DNA of 11,912 nucleotides from Klebsiella pneumoniae (lineage in GTDB: Bacteria > Bacteroidota > Bacteroidia > Flavobacteriales > Flavobacteriaceae), in NCBI GenBank assembly GCA_943325355.2, contig CALPPA020000034.1, positions 1 through 11,912 on the forward strand, read 5' to 3'. The position numbers and the translations under genes are program-made. Numbering within the stretch: position 1 is the first letter of the stretch; each line of letters starts with the position of its first letter. Positions 5,041 through 11,449 of this stretch are shown here, piece after piece. The notes under the pieces were generated by a model. It saw only the letters and a program-made list of their open reading frames with translations. It did not search any database and was not told the DNA's origin.

Positions 5041-7254
5041 ATGAAAACTATATTTTATTTACAAAGTACAAAGACGAAATCTTCTATTCTATTATCAACT
5101 CGTCTATTCTCTATGCTCTTTTTTCTATTTTCTGTAGTCTCTTTTTCTCAAGAAAAACCGCAAGACACCACCAAAATCAATGCACTCGATGAAGTTTTGG
5201 TTTCGGCAGTTCGTGTCACTTCAAAAACGCCAGTTAGTTTCAGCAATTTGGACAAAAAGGAAATCAAACTTCGAAATTTAGGACAAGACATTCCTATTTT
5301 GATGAACTATTTACCTTCAGTTGTAACCACCTCAGATGCTGGAAATGGTGTCGGCTACACCGGAATTCGCGTTCGCGGAAGCGATGCCACACGTGTAAAT
5401 GTTACCATCAACGGAATTCCTTACAACGACTCCGAAAGCCACGGAACTTTTTGGGTCAATATGCCTGATTTTGCTTCTTCGGTCGAAAGTTTGCAGTTAC
5501 AACGCGGAGTTGGAACTTCGACTAACGGTGCTGGCGCTTTTGGCGCAAGCTTGAATATGCTCACGGATTCCTATTCCGATAAGGCTTCGGGCGAAATTTC
5601 GAGTTCCTTTGGCAGTTTCAATACGTTCAAAAACACGGTGAAATTCAGCACAGGTTTGATGAATGATCATTTTGAAATTGCCGCTCGTCTCTCGGCATTA
5701 CAATCCGATGGATACATTGACAGAGCGAACTCTGATTTGAAATCCTATTTTCTTCAAGGAACATATATAGGCAAAACAACGCTGATTAAAGCCTTGGCTT
5801 TTGGCGGAACAGAAAAAACGTATCAGGCATGGTATGGTATTGATGCTGCAACATTAGAAAGTGACAGAACCTTCAATCCTGCCGGAATGTTTACAGACGA
5901 ATTTGGGAAACCTCGATTTTATGACAATCAAACCGACAATTACCAACAAGATCACTATCAATTGCATTGGAATGAAAGAATTTCTGAAAAATGGAGCACA
6001 AACCTCGCTTTTCATTACACCAAAGGAAAAGGATATTATGAAGAATATAAGGAAGACCAAGATTTTGCGGATTATGGCTTGATGCCAATTGATGAGGCAC
6101 CATTGGTAAATACAACAGATCTTGTCCGCCAAAGATGGTTGGACAATGATTTTTATGGAACCACTTTCTCCGCCAATTACAATACAGTAAAGCTTGATTT
6201 GATCCTTGGCGGAGGCTGGAATAAATACGAAGGAGATCATTTTGGGAAAATAATCTGGGCAGGTTTTGCATCGCAAAGTGAATTAGGAGACCATTTTTAT
6301 GATGATTTTTCAACAAAAACTGATGGAAATATTTTTGCTAAAGCCAATTATAAAGTTTCCGATAAATGGAGTTTGTTTGGAGATTTGCAAGTACGAAACG
6401 TTACTTACGAAGCCAATGCGGCAGAAACAGGTTTGGTAAACGACACCTTTAATTTCTTTAATCCAAAAGCTGGAGTTACTTTTAAAATGAATGACATCAA
6501 TAGTCTGTATTTTTCGGTAGCGAGAGCCAATCGAGAACCAAATCGCACGGATTATGAAAGCGGAAGTCCAAAACCTGAAAAGTTGGACGATTTTGAATTG
6601 GGATGGCGCTATCTTTCGGATAAAATAAAATTGAATGCCAACGGATATTATATGAAATACCAAGACCAATTAGTTTTGACGGGAGAATTGAACGATGTAG
6701 GTGCGCCATTACGAGCCAACAGTGGTGATAGTTATAGAGTTGGGATTGAATTGGATGCTACTTTTCAACTTTCAGAAAAATGGGTTTTGCAGCCCAATGT
6801 GACTTTGAGCCAAAACAAAAACAAGGATTTCTTTTTTACGAGAGACGGCGTTTTACAAAATTTAGGAGACACAAATATTGCTTATTCACCAAATATTGTT
6901 GCTGGAAATCGCTTGACTTTTATGCCTGTGACTCATTTTCAAATATCCTTGTATTCCAAATTTGTTGGAGAACAATATATGGCCAACATAGATGCTGAAG
7001 GTTCAAAATTAGACAGTTATTTTGTCAATGATTTGAATGTGTCGTACGAGTTTAGTCATAAAACCATTTTCAAGTCTATTTTGGTATCGGCTTTGGTCAA
7101 TAATATCTTTGATTTGAAGTATGTAAGTAATGGTTATTTCTACACTTACGATGATGATTACAGTAATCCACCAGCAATAACTACAATAGAAGGTGCGGGT
7201 TATTATCCTCAGGCAGGAATCAATTTCTTAGCTGGAGTGACGTTTAAGTTTTAA
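5041..7254 (+). CDS. TonB-dependent outer-membrane receptor, probable thiamine or thiamine-precursor uptake
   Basis: The 737-residue protein starts with a signal peptide (1-37, ending VVSFSQ). A TonB-box/plug region follows from LDEVLVSAVRV (49-59), with GYTGIRVRGSDATRVNVTING (105-125) and the plug end QRGVGTSTNGAGAFGASLN (154-172). The rest is a 22-strand-type barrel, rich in aromatic alternation and ending in a terminal Phe (AGVTFKF), as outer-membrane proteins do. It lacks the N-terminal carboxypeptidase-like domain of SusC proteins, so it looks like a classical siderophore/vitamin receptor. The TPP riboswitch upstream ties it to thiamine, in line with the TPP-regulated outer-membrane receptors described in Bacteroidota. 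I chose ATG 5041; ATG 5113 would leave a signal peptide without its basic N-region. A strong terminator follows. Confidence 0.88.
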   Translation: MKTIFYLQSTKTKSSILLSTRLFSMLFFLFSVVSFSQEKPQDTTKINALDEVLVSAVRVTSKTPVSFSNLDKKEIKLRNLGQDIPILMNYLPSVVTTSDAGNGVGYTGIRVRGSDATRVNVTINGIPYNDSESHGTFWVNMPDFASSVESLQLQRGVGTSTNGAGAFGASLNMLTDSYSDKASGEISSSFGSFNTFKNTVKFSTGLMNDHFEIAARLSALQSDGYIDRANSDLKSYFLQGTYIGKTTLIKALAFGGTEKTYQAWYGIDAATLESDRTFNPAGMFTDEFGKPRFYDNQTDNYQQDHYQLHWNERISEKWSTNLAFHYTKGKGYYEEYKEDQDFADYGLMPIDEAPLVNTTDLVRQRWLDNDFYGTTFSANYNTVKLDLILGGGWNKYEGDHFGKIIWAGFASQSELGDHFYDDFSTKTDGNIFAKANYKVSDKWSLFGDLQVRNVTYEANAAETGLVNDTFNFFNPKAGVTFKMNDINSLYFSVARANREPNRTDYESGSPKPEKLDDFELGWRYLSDKIKLNANGYYMKYQDQLVLTGELNDVGAPLRANSGDSYRVGIELDATFQLSEKWVLQPNVTLSQNKNKDFFFTRDGVLQNLGDTNIAYSPNIVAGNRLTFMPVTHFQISLYSKFVGEQYMANIDAEGSKLDSYFVNDLNVSYEFSHKTIFKSILVSALVNNIFDLKYVSNGYFYTYDDDYSNPPAITTIEGAGYYPQAGINFLAGVTFKF

Positions 7255-7270
7255 AATTTTAGAAAAAAGT

Positions 7271-7304
7271 AAAAAGCCTGAAAATTAAGATTTTCAGGCT
7301 TTTT
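7271..7304. terminator. Bidirectional intrinsic terminator
   Basis: A perfect 15-bp stem (7271-7285 with 7290-7304) closes on a TAAG loop with a GCCTG/CAGGC core and A/T tracts on both sides. It follows the TonB receptor stop by 16 nt on the plus strand and the lipoprotein stop by 3 nt on the minus strand, so it can end both convergent transcripts. Confidence 0.92.
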
Positions 7305-7307
7305 TTA

Positions 7308-7757
7308 TTAGTTATACACTCGCAGCACATCTCCAATAACCTCTACTCGATATTGTTTCAGAGCATATTGTTTTCCTTTACTTTGACCAGAAAACAAACT
7401 ATATTCGGCACCGTCGCAAGGGCAAACAACGTTTGTTTTGTCAATTTTTAATGGATCTACAGGATCCAGTTTTTTAAAATTCATTGTAGAACAACTACTA
7501 AGAGCTTGATTGGGACAAGCGGCGTCAAAGGCAAGGTAGCCGCTTCCAGAATTAAAAACAAATATTCCTCGTACCCCTTCATTTGGAAAATAAATGGCAT
7601 TAGCGACAGATCTAAGCAATGAATAAGCGGGCAAATTCATATTGATCTCTACATTAACAGAGTAATTTGGTAAATAGGGATTATTATTGACAGGAGAATT
7701 AGAATCACAACCAAAAAGCATTGGGAAGGCAATCAAAAGGAGAAAATATTTTTTCAT
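7308..7757 (-). CDS. Lipoprotein with a Rieske-like fold lacking the histidine ligands
   Basis: The 149-residue protein has a lipoprotein signal peptide: basic MKKY, hydrophobic 5-14, lipobox LFGC with Cys17, then DSNSP. The rest resembles a Rieske [2Fe-2S] domain: DAACPN (79-83), Cys89, and VCPCDGAEYSLFSG (111-124), the last like the classical CPCHGSxF loop. Both histidine ligands are replaced: C-P-N83 instead of CxH, and C-P-C-D115 instead of CPCH. The two ligand-position cysteines (81, 112) and two further cysteines (89, 114) remain, so a normal Rieske cluster is unlikely; disulfides are an alternative. It is presumably anchored to a periplasm-facing membrane. I do not know its function. 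It diverges from greA and shares a terminator with the TonB receptor. Confidence 0.75.
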   Translation of the reverse strand: MKKYFLLLIAFPMLFGCDSNSPVNNNPYLPNYSVNVEINMNLPAYSLLRSVANAIYFPNEGVRGIFVFNSGSGYLAFDAACPNQALSSCSTMNFKKLDPVDPLKIDKTNVVCPCDGAEYSLFSGQSKGKQYALKQYRVEVIGDVLRVYN

Positions 7758-7788
7758 TATTCGAAATATATTAAAAAAATTAGCGCAA

Positions 7789-7796
7789 CAAATTTA
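7789..7796 (-). promoter_or_regulatory. -7 promoter element for the Rieske-like lipoprotein
   Basis: On the minus strand, TAAATTTG (7796 to 7789) matches TAnnTTTG and lies 31 nt before the ATG at 7757. No convincing -33 motif is seen at the expected distance. Confidence 0.4.
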
Positions 7797-7833
7797 ATTT
7801 ATTTAGCTTTGAAATAGATATGTTTAACGTATA

Positions 7834-7866
7834 TTTATAGAATAAATAAAAATAATAGTATCTTTG
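7834..7866 (+). promoter_or_regulatory. greA promoter
   Basis: TATCTTTG (7859-7866) matches TAnnTTTG, with TTTA at 7834-7837 as a weak -33 element 21 nt upstream. Transcription would start near 7871, just before a terminator-like hairpin, leaving a leader of about 50 nt before the greA ATG. Confidence 0.5.
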
Positions 7867-7873
7867 TGGAAAG

Positions 7874-7898
7874 AAATCCCGTCCAGATGGGATTTTTT
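7874..7898 (+). terminator. Terminator-like hairpin in the greA leader
   Basis: AAATCCC (7874-7880) pairs perfectly with GGGATTT (7889-7895) around an 8-nt loop, and the arm runs directly into a T-tract (7893-7898, then CTATTTT). It sits between the likely greA start site and the greA ATG, where it could act as an intrinsic attenuator or pause site. It is too far from the minus-strand gene to be that gene's terminator. Confidence 0.55.
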
Positions 7899-7922
7899 CT
7901 ATTTTATATAAATGATGAAGTT

Positions 7923-8399
7923 ATGAGTACAGTATCGTATTACACCGCCGAAGGATTAAAGAAATTAAGAGACGAATTAGATCAATTAAAAAGCATTGAA
8001 AGACCAAAAGCTTCACAAGCCATTGCAGAAGCAAGGGATAAAGGCGATTTGTCCGAGAATGCTGAATATGATGCTGCCAAAGAAGCACAAGGAATGTTGG
8101 AGATGAGAATTGCCAAATTAGAAGACATACATTCTAACGCTAGATTAATTGACGAAACCCATCTTGATGTCTCCAAAGTTTTGGTACTATCCAACGTGAA
8201 AATCAAGAATCAAGCTAATGGGATGGAAATGAAATATACGCTTGTTGCCGAAAGTGAAGCCGACTTGAAAACAGGAAAAATCTCTGTAACTTCACCTATT
8301 GGCAGAGGGTTACTAGGGAAAAAAGTAGGTGAACTAGCTGAAATTACCGTTCCAAATGGTGTTTTGAAATTTGAAATCCTAGAAGTTTCTAGAGACTAA
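7923..8399 (+). CDS. greA: Transcription elongation factor GreA
   Basis: GreA enters the secondary channel of RNA polymerase and stimulates cleavage of backtracked RNA. The 158 residues match the family length. The N-terminal coiled coil (about 8-75) carries the tip motif KGDLSENAEYDAAKEAQG (40-57), with acidic residues D42 and E45 that act at the polymerase active site. The C-terminal FKBP-like domain (about 83-158) contains SPIGRGLLGKKVGE (124-137). I chose ATG 7923 (MSTVSYYT) because the in-frame GTG at 7866 overlaps the promoter's -7 box and the leader hairpin. The leader's terminator-like hairpin suggests attenuation, which could make the gene sensitive to GreA itself. The HIT gene follows after 67 nt. 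Confidence 0.95.
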   Translation: MSTVSYYTAEGLKKLRDELDQLKSIERPKASQAIAEARDKGDLSENAEYDAAKEAQGMLEMRIAKLEDIHSNARLIDETHLDVSKVLVLSNVKIKNQANGMEMKYTLVAESEADLKTGKISVTSPIGRGLLGKKVGELAEITVPNGVLKFEILEVSRD

Positions 8400-8402
8400 A
8401 AA

Positions 8403-8458
8403 GGTTAATCGGTTAATTGTTTATTCGATTAACCGATTAACCCAATAAACAATTAACC
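8403..8458. repeat. Overlapping, mutually exclusive inverted repeats between greA and the HIT gene
   Basis: The spacer holds two perfect 15-bp inverted repeats that share bases. The first pairs 8403-8417 with 8428-8442. The second pairs GGTTAATTGTTTATT 8411-8425 with 8444-8458. Only one can form at a time in a single RNA. The hexamer GGTTAA occurs at 8403 and 8411, and its complement TTAACC at 8429, 8437 and 8453, mostly with 8-nt steps. No T-run follows, so a simple terminator is unlikely. Confidence 0.8.
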
Positions 8459-8466
8459 CTTTCTTA

Positions 8467-8856
8467 ATGTCAAGTATTTTTACCAAAATCATAAAAGGAG
8501 AAATTCCTTGCTATAAAATAGCAGAGGACGCTAATTTTTTGGCTTTTTTGGATGTAAACCCCAATGCAAAAGGACACACTTTATGTGTTCCAAAACAGGA
8601 AATAGATAAAATTTTTGACCTTAAAGATGATTTGTATATCGGATTGATGCATTTTTCCAAGAAAATTGCCGTTGCACTCGAAAAAACAGTTCCTTGCAAA
8701 AGAATCGGAATGGCTGTAATAGGTCTTGAAGTTCCGCATGCTCACGTTCATTTGATTCCATTGAACGAGATGGACGAAATGCGTTTTCAGAAAAAAGTTT
8801 CTATGACAAAAGAGGAATTCCAAGCTTTAGCTAGTCAAATTCAAGCAAATTTGTAA
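8467..8856 (+). CDS. HIT-family nucleotide hydrolase (HINT-like)
   Basis: This 129-residue cytoplasmic protein carries the histidine triad HAHVHLIP (91-98: H91, H93, H95), which forms the nucleotidyl-enzyme intermediate and hydrolyses AMP conjugates such as adenosine phosphoramidates. The N-terminal IFTKIIKGEIPCYKIAED (4-21), FLDVNPNAKGHTLCVPK (27-43) and GLEVPHAHVHLIP context is the standard HINT layout, and the length fits the family. It follows greA after a spacer filled with inverted repeats and probably shares its transcript. Its cellular substrate cannot be told from the sequence. Confidence 0.93.
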   Translation: MSSIFTKIIKGEIPCYKIAEDANFLAFLDVNPNAKGHTLCVPKQEIDKIFDLKDDLYIGLMHFSKKIAVALEKTVPCKRIGMAVIGLEVPHAHVHLIPLNEMDEMRFQKKVSMTKEEFQALASQIQANL

Positions 8857-8883
8857 AAAAAGTGTTCAGCCTTGAACTAAAAA

Positions 8884-10056
8884 ATGAAAAACACTTTCTT
8901 ACTTTTTACTTTTCTTTTTTCGGTTTTAGGCCTATGTCAATCAAACGTTGGATACGATTTAATTGACAAAAAAATAGCCGCAATTCCCATCAAATCTGCC
9001 ACTTCTACAGATGAAATTGCAAAGTACATCAATGCCAATTTCAAAACAGAAAACGATAAAATTCGAGCTGTTTTCTTTTGGACAACATCAAACTTTAGTT
9101 ATGATGTTGCTAATATGTTTTCAGTCGATAGTGATGAAACACCCCAAGACAGAATACTAAAAGCGTTGAAAACCAAAAAAGGAATTTGTTGGGATTATGC
9201 TTTAATTTATAATGAAATAGCTAATCTAGTAGGTATTAAATCTGTTGTTATTCAGGGTTATACAAAGCAAAACGGCAAGGTAGATACAATGGCTCATGCT
9301 TGGTGTGCGTCCAGAATAGGAAACAAATGGTATTTGTTTGATCCAACTTGGGGTTCAGGATATGTAAATAATAATAAATACACTCGAAAAATTAATAACA
9401 TCCATTTTAAAGTTGAACCTTCAAAAATGATCAATTCGCACATACCATTTGATTATTTATGGCAGTTTATCAATTATCCAATAACAAATCAAGAATTTAT
9501 TATTGGGAAAACCCAAATCGATAAAACTAAAAAAATCTTCGATTTTGAAAGCGAAATAACGAAATATGAATCCTTGCCTAAAATGGATCAGTTTTTTGAA
9601 TCAGCGCAGCGAATTGAAAAAAATGGATTGAAAAACCAATTGATTTCGCAGGCATACACTTAAGCCAAATCGTCTTGGAATTATGAAAGAGAAACTGAAA
9701 ATAATACTAAGTTTAATCAAATTGTAACGCTATACAATACTGCTATTGTTGAGTTAAATGATTTTGTATATTTTAGAAATAATAAGTTTAAGCCTACTAT
9801 TACCGACGAAGAATTAAAACAAAAGATTACAAGTTTAAAAAACAAATTTCTTAATTGTCAAGAATTATTGAACAATTTGGGCAAAGTAGATTCTGGCAAT
9901 TTGCAAAATGTAAACTCGATGAAAAGTGGTTTAACAGGAACACTAAAACAAGCCGAAGAGCAGGAAGTTTTCGTTACAACTTATCTAAGCAAAAGTAAAT
10001 TAGTTCGTAAAACGATGTTTTCTAAAGTGACTTGGTTTGGAATTCCCTTAAATTAA
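8884..10056 (+). pseudogene. Secreted transglutaminase-like protein, interrupted by an in-frame stop
   Basis: The first 259 codons encode a signal peptide (1-19) and a transglutaminase-like domain with the complete triad: Cys102 in GICWDYA (100-106), His138 in MAHAW (136-140) and Asp153 in FDPTWG (152-157). A TAA at 9661-9663 then ends the frame. Directly after it the same frame stays open for a further 130 codons to a TAA at 10054-10056, reading A-K-S-S-W-N-Y-E-R-E-T-E and ending in W-F-G-I-P-L-N. The whole would be about 390 residues. The downstream part has protein-like composition and ends 9 nt inside the convergent kinase gene, as a genuine gene end would. A single base change (for example CAA to TAA), readthrough or a sequence error are all possible. 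The truncated product keeps the catalytic domain and may still work. Confidence 0.75.
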
Positions 10057-11202
10057 TTCGTTTACTTTAAAACTAACTTGCATCGTAGTTCCTTTCCCAA
10101 TCTCAGAATGCAACACTTTTATAGAGCCTTTGTGGTATTCTTCGACAATTCTTTTTGTTAGCGATAAGCCCAAACCCCATCCGCGTTTTTTAGTAGTGAA
10201 TCCGGGTTCAAACACACTTTTGAATTGGGTTTTTGGAATTCCATTTCCTGTATCCGAAATATTGATTTTAACCAAACCGCCTTCGTGCAAGACTTCTAAA
10301 TCAAGTTTTCCTCTGCCTTTCATCGCATCGATGGCGTTTTTCACTAAGTTTTCTATCGTCCAACTGTGCAAAGTAGCATTCATCAAAACCATAATAGGGA
10401 CTTTTGGTCCACTAAAAGAAAACTCCACCTGTTTCGAAAATCGGGACTGCAAATAGTCATACGATTTTTGGGTTTCCTCTACAACATCCTTGTTTTCCAG
10501 TTTTGGTTCTGAACCTATTTTCGAAAAACGTTCTGTGATGGTTTGCAGTCGGTCAATATCTTTTTCAATTTCAACAATCGTGCTTTCTGGGATATCATCG
10601 GCTTTCAGAATTTCGACCCAGCCAATTAACGAAGAAAGTGGAGTGCCTATTTGATGTGCCGTTTCCTTTGCCATTCCTGCCCAAAGTTTGTTTTGAGTCG
10701 CCATCTTGGTACTTCTGTAAAAATTATACACTAATCCAGCAAAAAGCACGATGATGAGCACCAAAGCAATCGGATAATATTTAAGTTTGTTCAGCAAAGC
10801 TGAGTTTCCATAATATAATTTCTGAAATTTTCCGGGAACGTATTCAATCACAATCGGTTCGTTTTCGCTTTTTAAGCCTGTTAAAAAAGCATTGGCTTTT
10901 TGCGTATTTTTCACGATTTCATCATCAATATTGACCGTATCAACAATGCTGTCATTCTCTGTACGAATAATAGGAATCGAGGTGTTGTTGCTGATAATCT
11001 GAAGCGGAAGCTCCACATCAGTAGTTTCGCCAGCATTCATCAGTGTTTTTTGTGCATTCGCCCAAAGGTTCATTTTCAATCGTTCTTCATTTTTAAAAAT
11101 TTGGAAAAAGGTGAAAGTATTCCAAAGAATCATTGAAATAATTAAAAACGATGCGAAAATGATAACCCAACGGGTTGTGTTTCTACTTTCGGAAAACTGC
11201 AT
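10048..11202 (-). CDS. Membrane sensor histidine kinase
   Basis: The 384-residue protein has an N-terminal transmembrane helix (12-34), a periplasmic sensor region of about 108 residues (35-142) with no recognised domain, a second helix (143-162), and a cytoplasmic kinase core. His183 in MAKETAHQIGTPLSS (177-191) is the phosphorylated residue. The ATPase domain has the N box ENLVKNAIDAM (284-294), G1 DTGNGIP (317-323), an F-box region FEPGFTTK (331-338) and G2 GWGLGLSL (341-348). It should autophosphorylate and pass the phosphate to a response regulator, but none is encoded next to it, so it is an orphan kinase here. Its stop overlaps the convergent transglutaminase frame by 9 nt. The signal sensed is unknown. 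Confidence 0.92.
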   Translation of the reverse strand: MQFSESRNTTRWVIIFASFLIISMILWNTFTFFQIFKNEERLKMNLWANAQKTLMNAGETTDVELPLQIISNNTSIPIIRTENDSIVDTVNIDDEIVKNTQKANAFLTGLKSENEPIVIEYVPGKFQKLYYGNSALLNKLKYYPIALVLIIVLFAGLVYNFYRSTKMATQNKLWAGMAKETAHQIGTPLSSLIGWVEILKADDIPESTIVEIEKDIDRLQTITERFSKIGSEPKLENKDVVEETQKSYDYLQSRFSKQVEFSFSGPKVPIMVLMNATLHSWTIENLVKNAIDAMKGRGKLDLEVLHEGGLVKINISDTGNGIPKTQFKSVFEPGFTTKKRGWGLGLSLTKRIVEEYHKGSIKVLHSEIGKGTTMQVSFKVNELI

Positions 11203-11262
11203 AAATTAATTTTTGTGGCATAAATATAACGAAATAATTCTTTTAAGATTGCGTTTTTTTTG

Positions 11263-11366
11263 GAGCTAATTCCTGCTGTCCGTTTTATTCCCGATAAATA
11301 AAAACTACGGCTTAAAAAAAGCCTTGTTTTTCTATATCGGGAGATGCCACTTCCATCAGGGCTAGG
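11263..11366 (+). ncRNA. Flavobacterial structured RNA/repeat element, copy 2 (Flavo-1-like)
   Basis: The ends repeat those of the copy at 184-259: GAGCTAATTCCTGCTGT at 11263 onward (one T inserted) and GATGCC(A)CTTCCATCAGGGCTAGG up to 11366. The inner arm differs completely in sequence but again folds: TCCCGATA 11289-11296 with TATCGGGA 11335-11342, AAAAAC 11300-11305 with GTTTTT 11326-11331, and GGCT 11309-11312 with AGCC 11320-11323. Conserved ends with an unrelated but paired arm point to a selected RNA structure rather than a simple DNA repeat. Both copies lie in divergent spacers, in the same orientation, before a plus-strand gene. Confidence 0.6.
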
Positions 11367-11425
11367 GCAGTCGTTTTCTTGAATGATTTTTTGGTTATTA
11401 ATCAACAATCTTCTTCTTAATTTCC

Positions 11426-11433
11426 TACTTTTG
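11426..11433 (+). promoter_or_regulatory. -7 promoter element for the flavin reductase-family gene
   Basis: TACTTTTG matches TAnnTTTG and lies 16 nt before the ATG at 11450, implying a leader of about 10-15 nt. The structured element copy 2 (ending 11366) would then lie upstream of, not within, this transcript. The nearest TTG (11391-11393) is 32 nt away, farther than the usual 17-23 nt. Confidence 0.45.
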
Positions 11434-11449
11434 TTTAAATACAAATCAT

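Noticed and set aside
5854..6709. Several open frames on the minus strand and in another plus frame inside the TonB receptor gene.
   Set aside because: They lie opposite or out of frame with a well-supported receptor gene, have no recognisable domains and no start context, and are coding shadows.
7866..7922. In-frame extension of greA to a GTG at 7866, adding 19 residues.
   Set aside because: The GTG overlaps the last base of the -7 promoter box and the extension would be encoded by the leader hairpin and T-tract. The family begins at the ATG 7923 peptide.
8859..8897. AAAGTGTT (8859-8866) paired with AACACTTT (8890-8897) around the transglutaminase start codon.
   Set aside because: It is an 8-bp A/T-rich match across a 23-nt loop with a small inner hairpin. 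It could be chance in this composition and has no supporting feature.
9868..10056. A separate small gene starting at ATG 9868.
   Set aside because: It is in the same frame as the transglutaminase gene and the frame is open back to 9664, so it is better read as the C-terminal part of that interrupted gene.
11221..11228. TATATTTA on the minus strand as a -7 box for the histidine kinase.
   Set aside because: It misses the final G of TAnnTTTG and has no -33 partner. AT-rich sequence gives such matches often.
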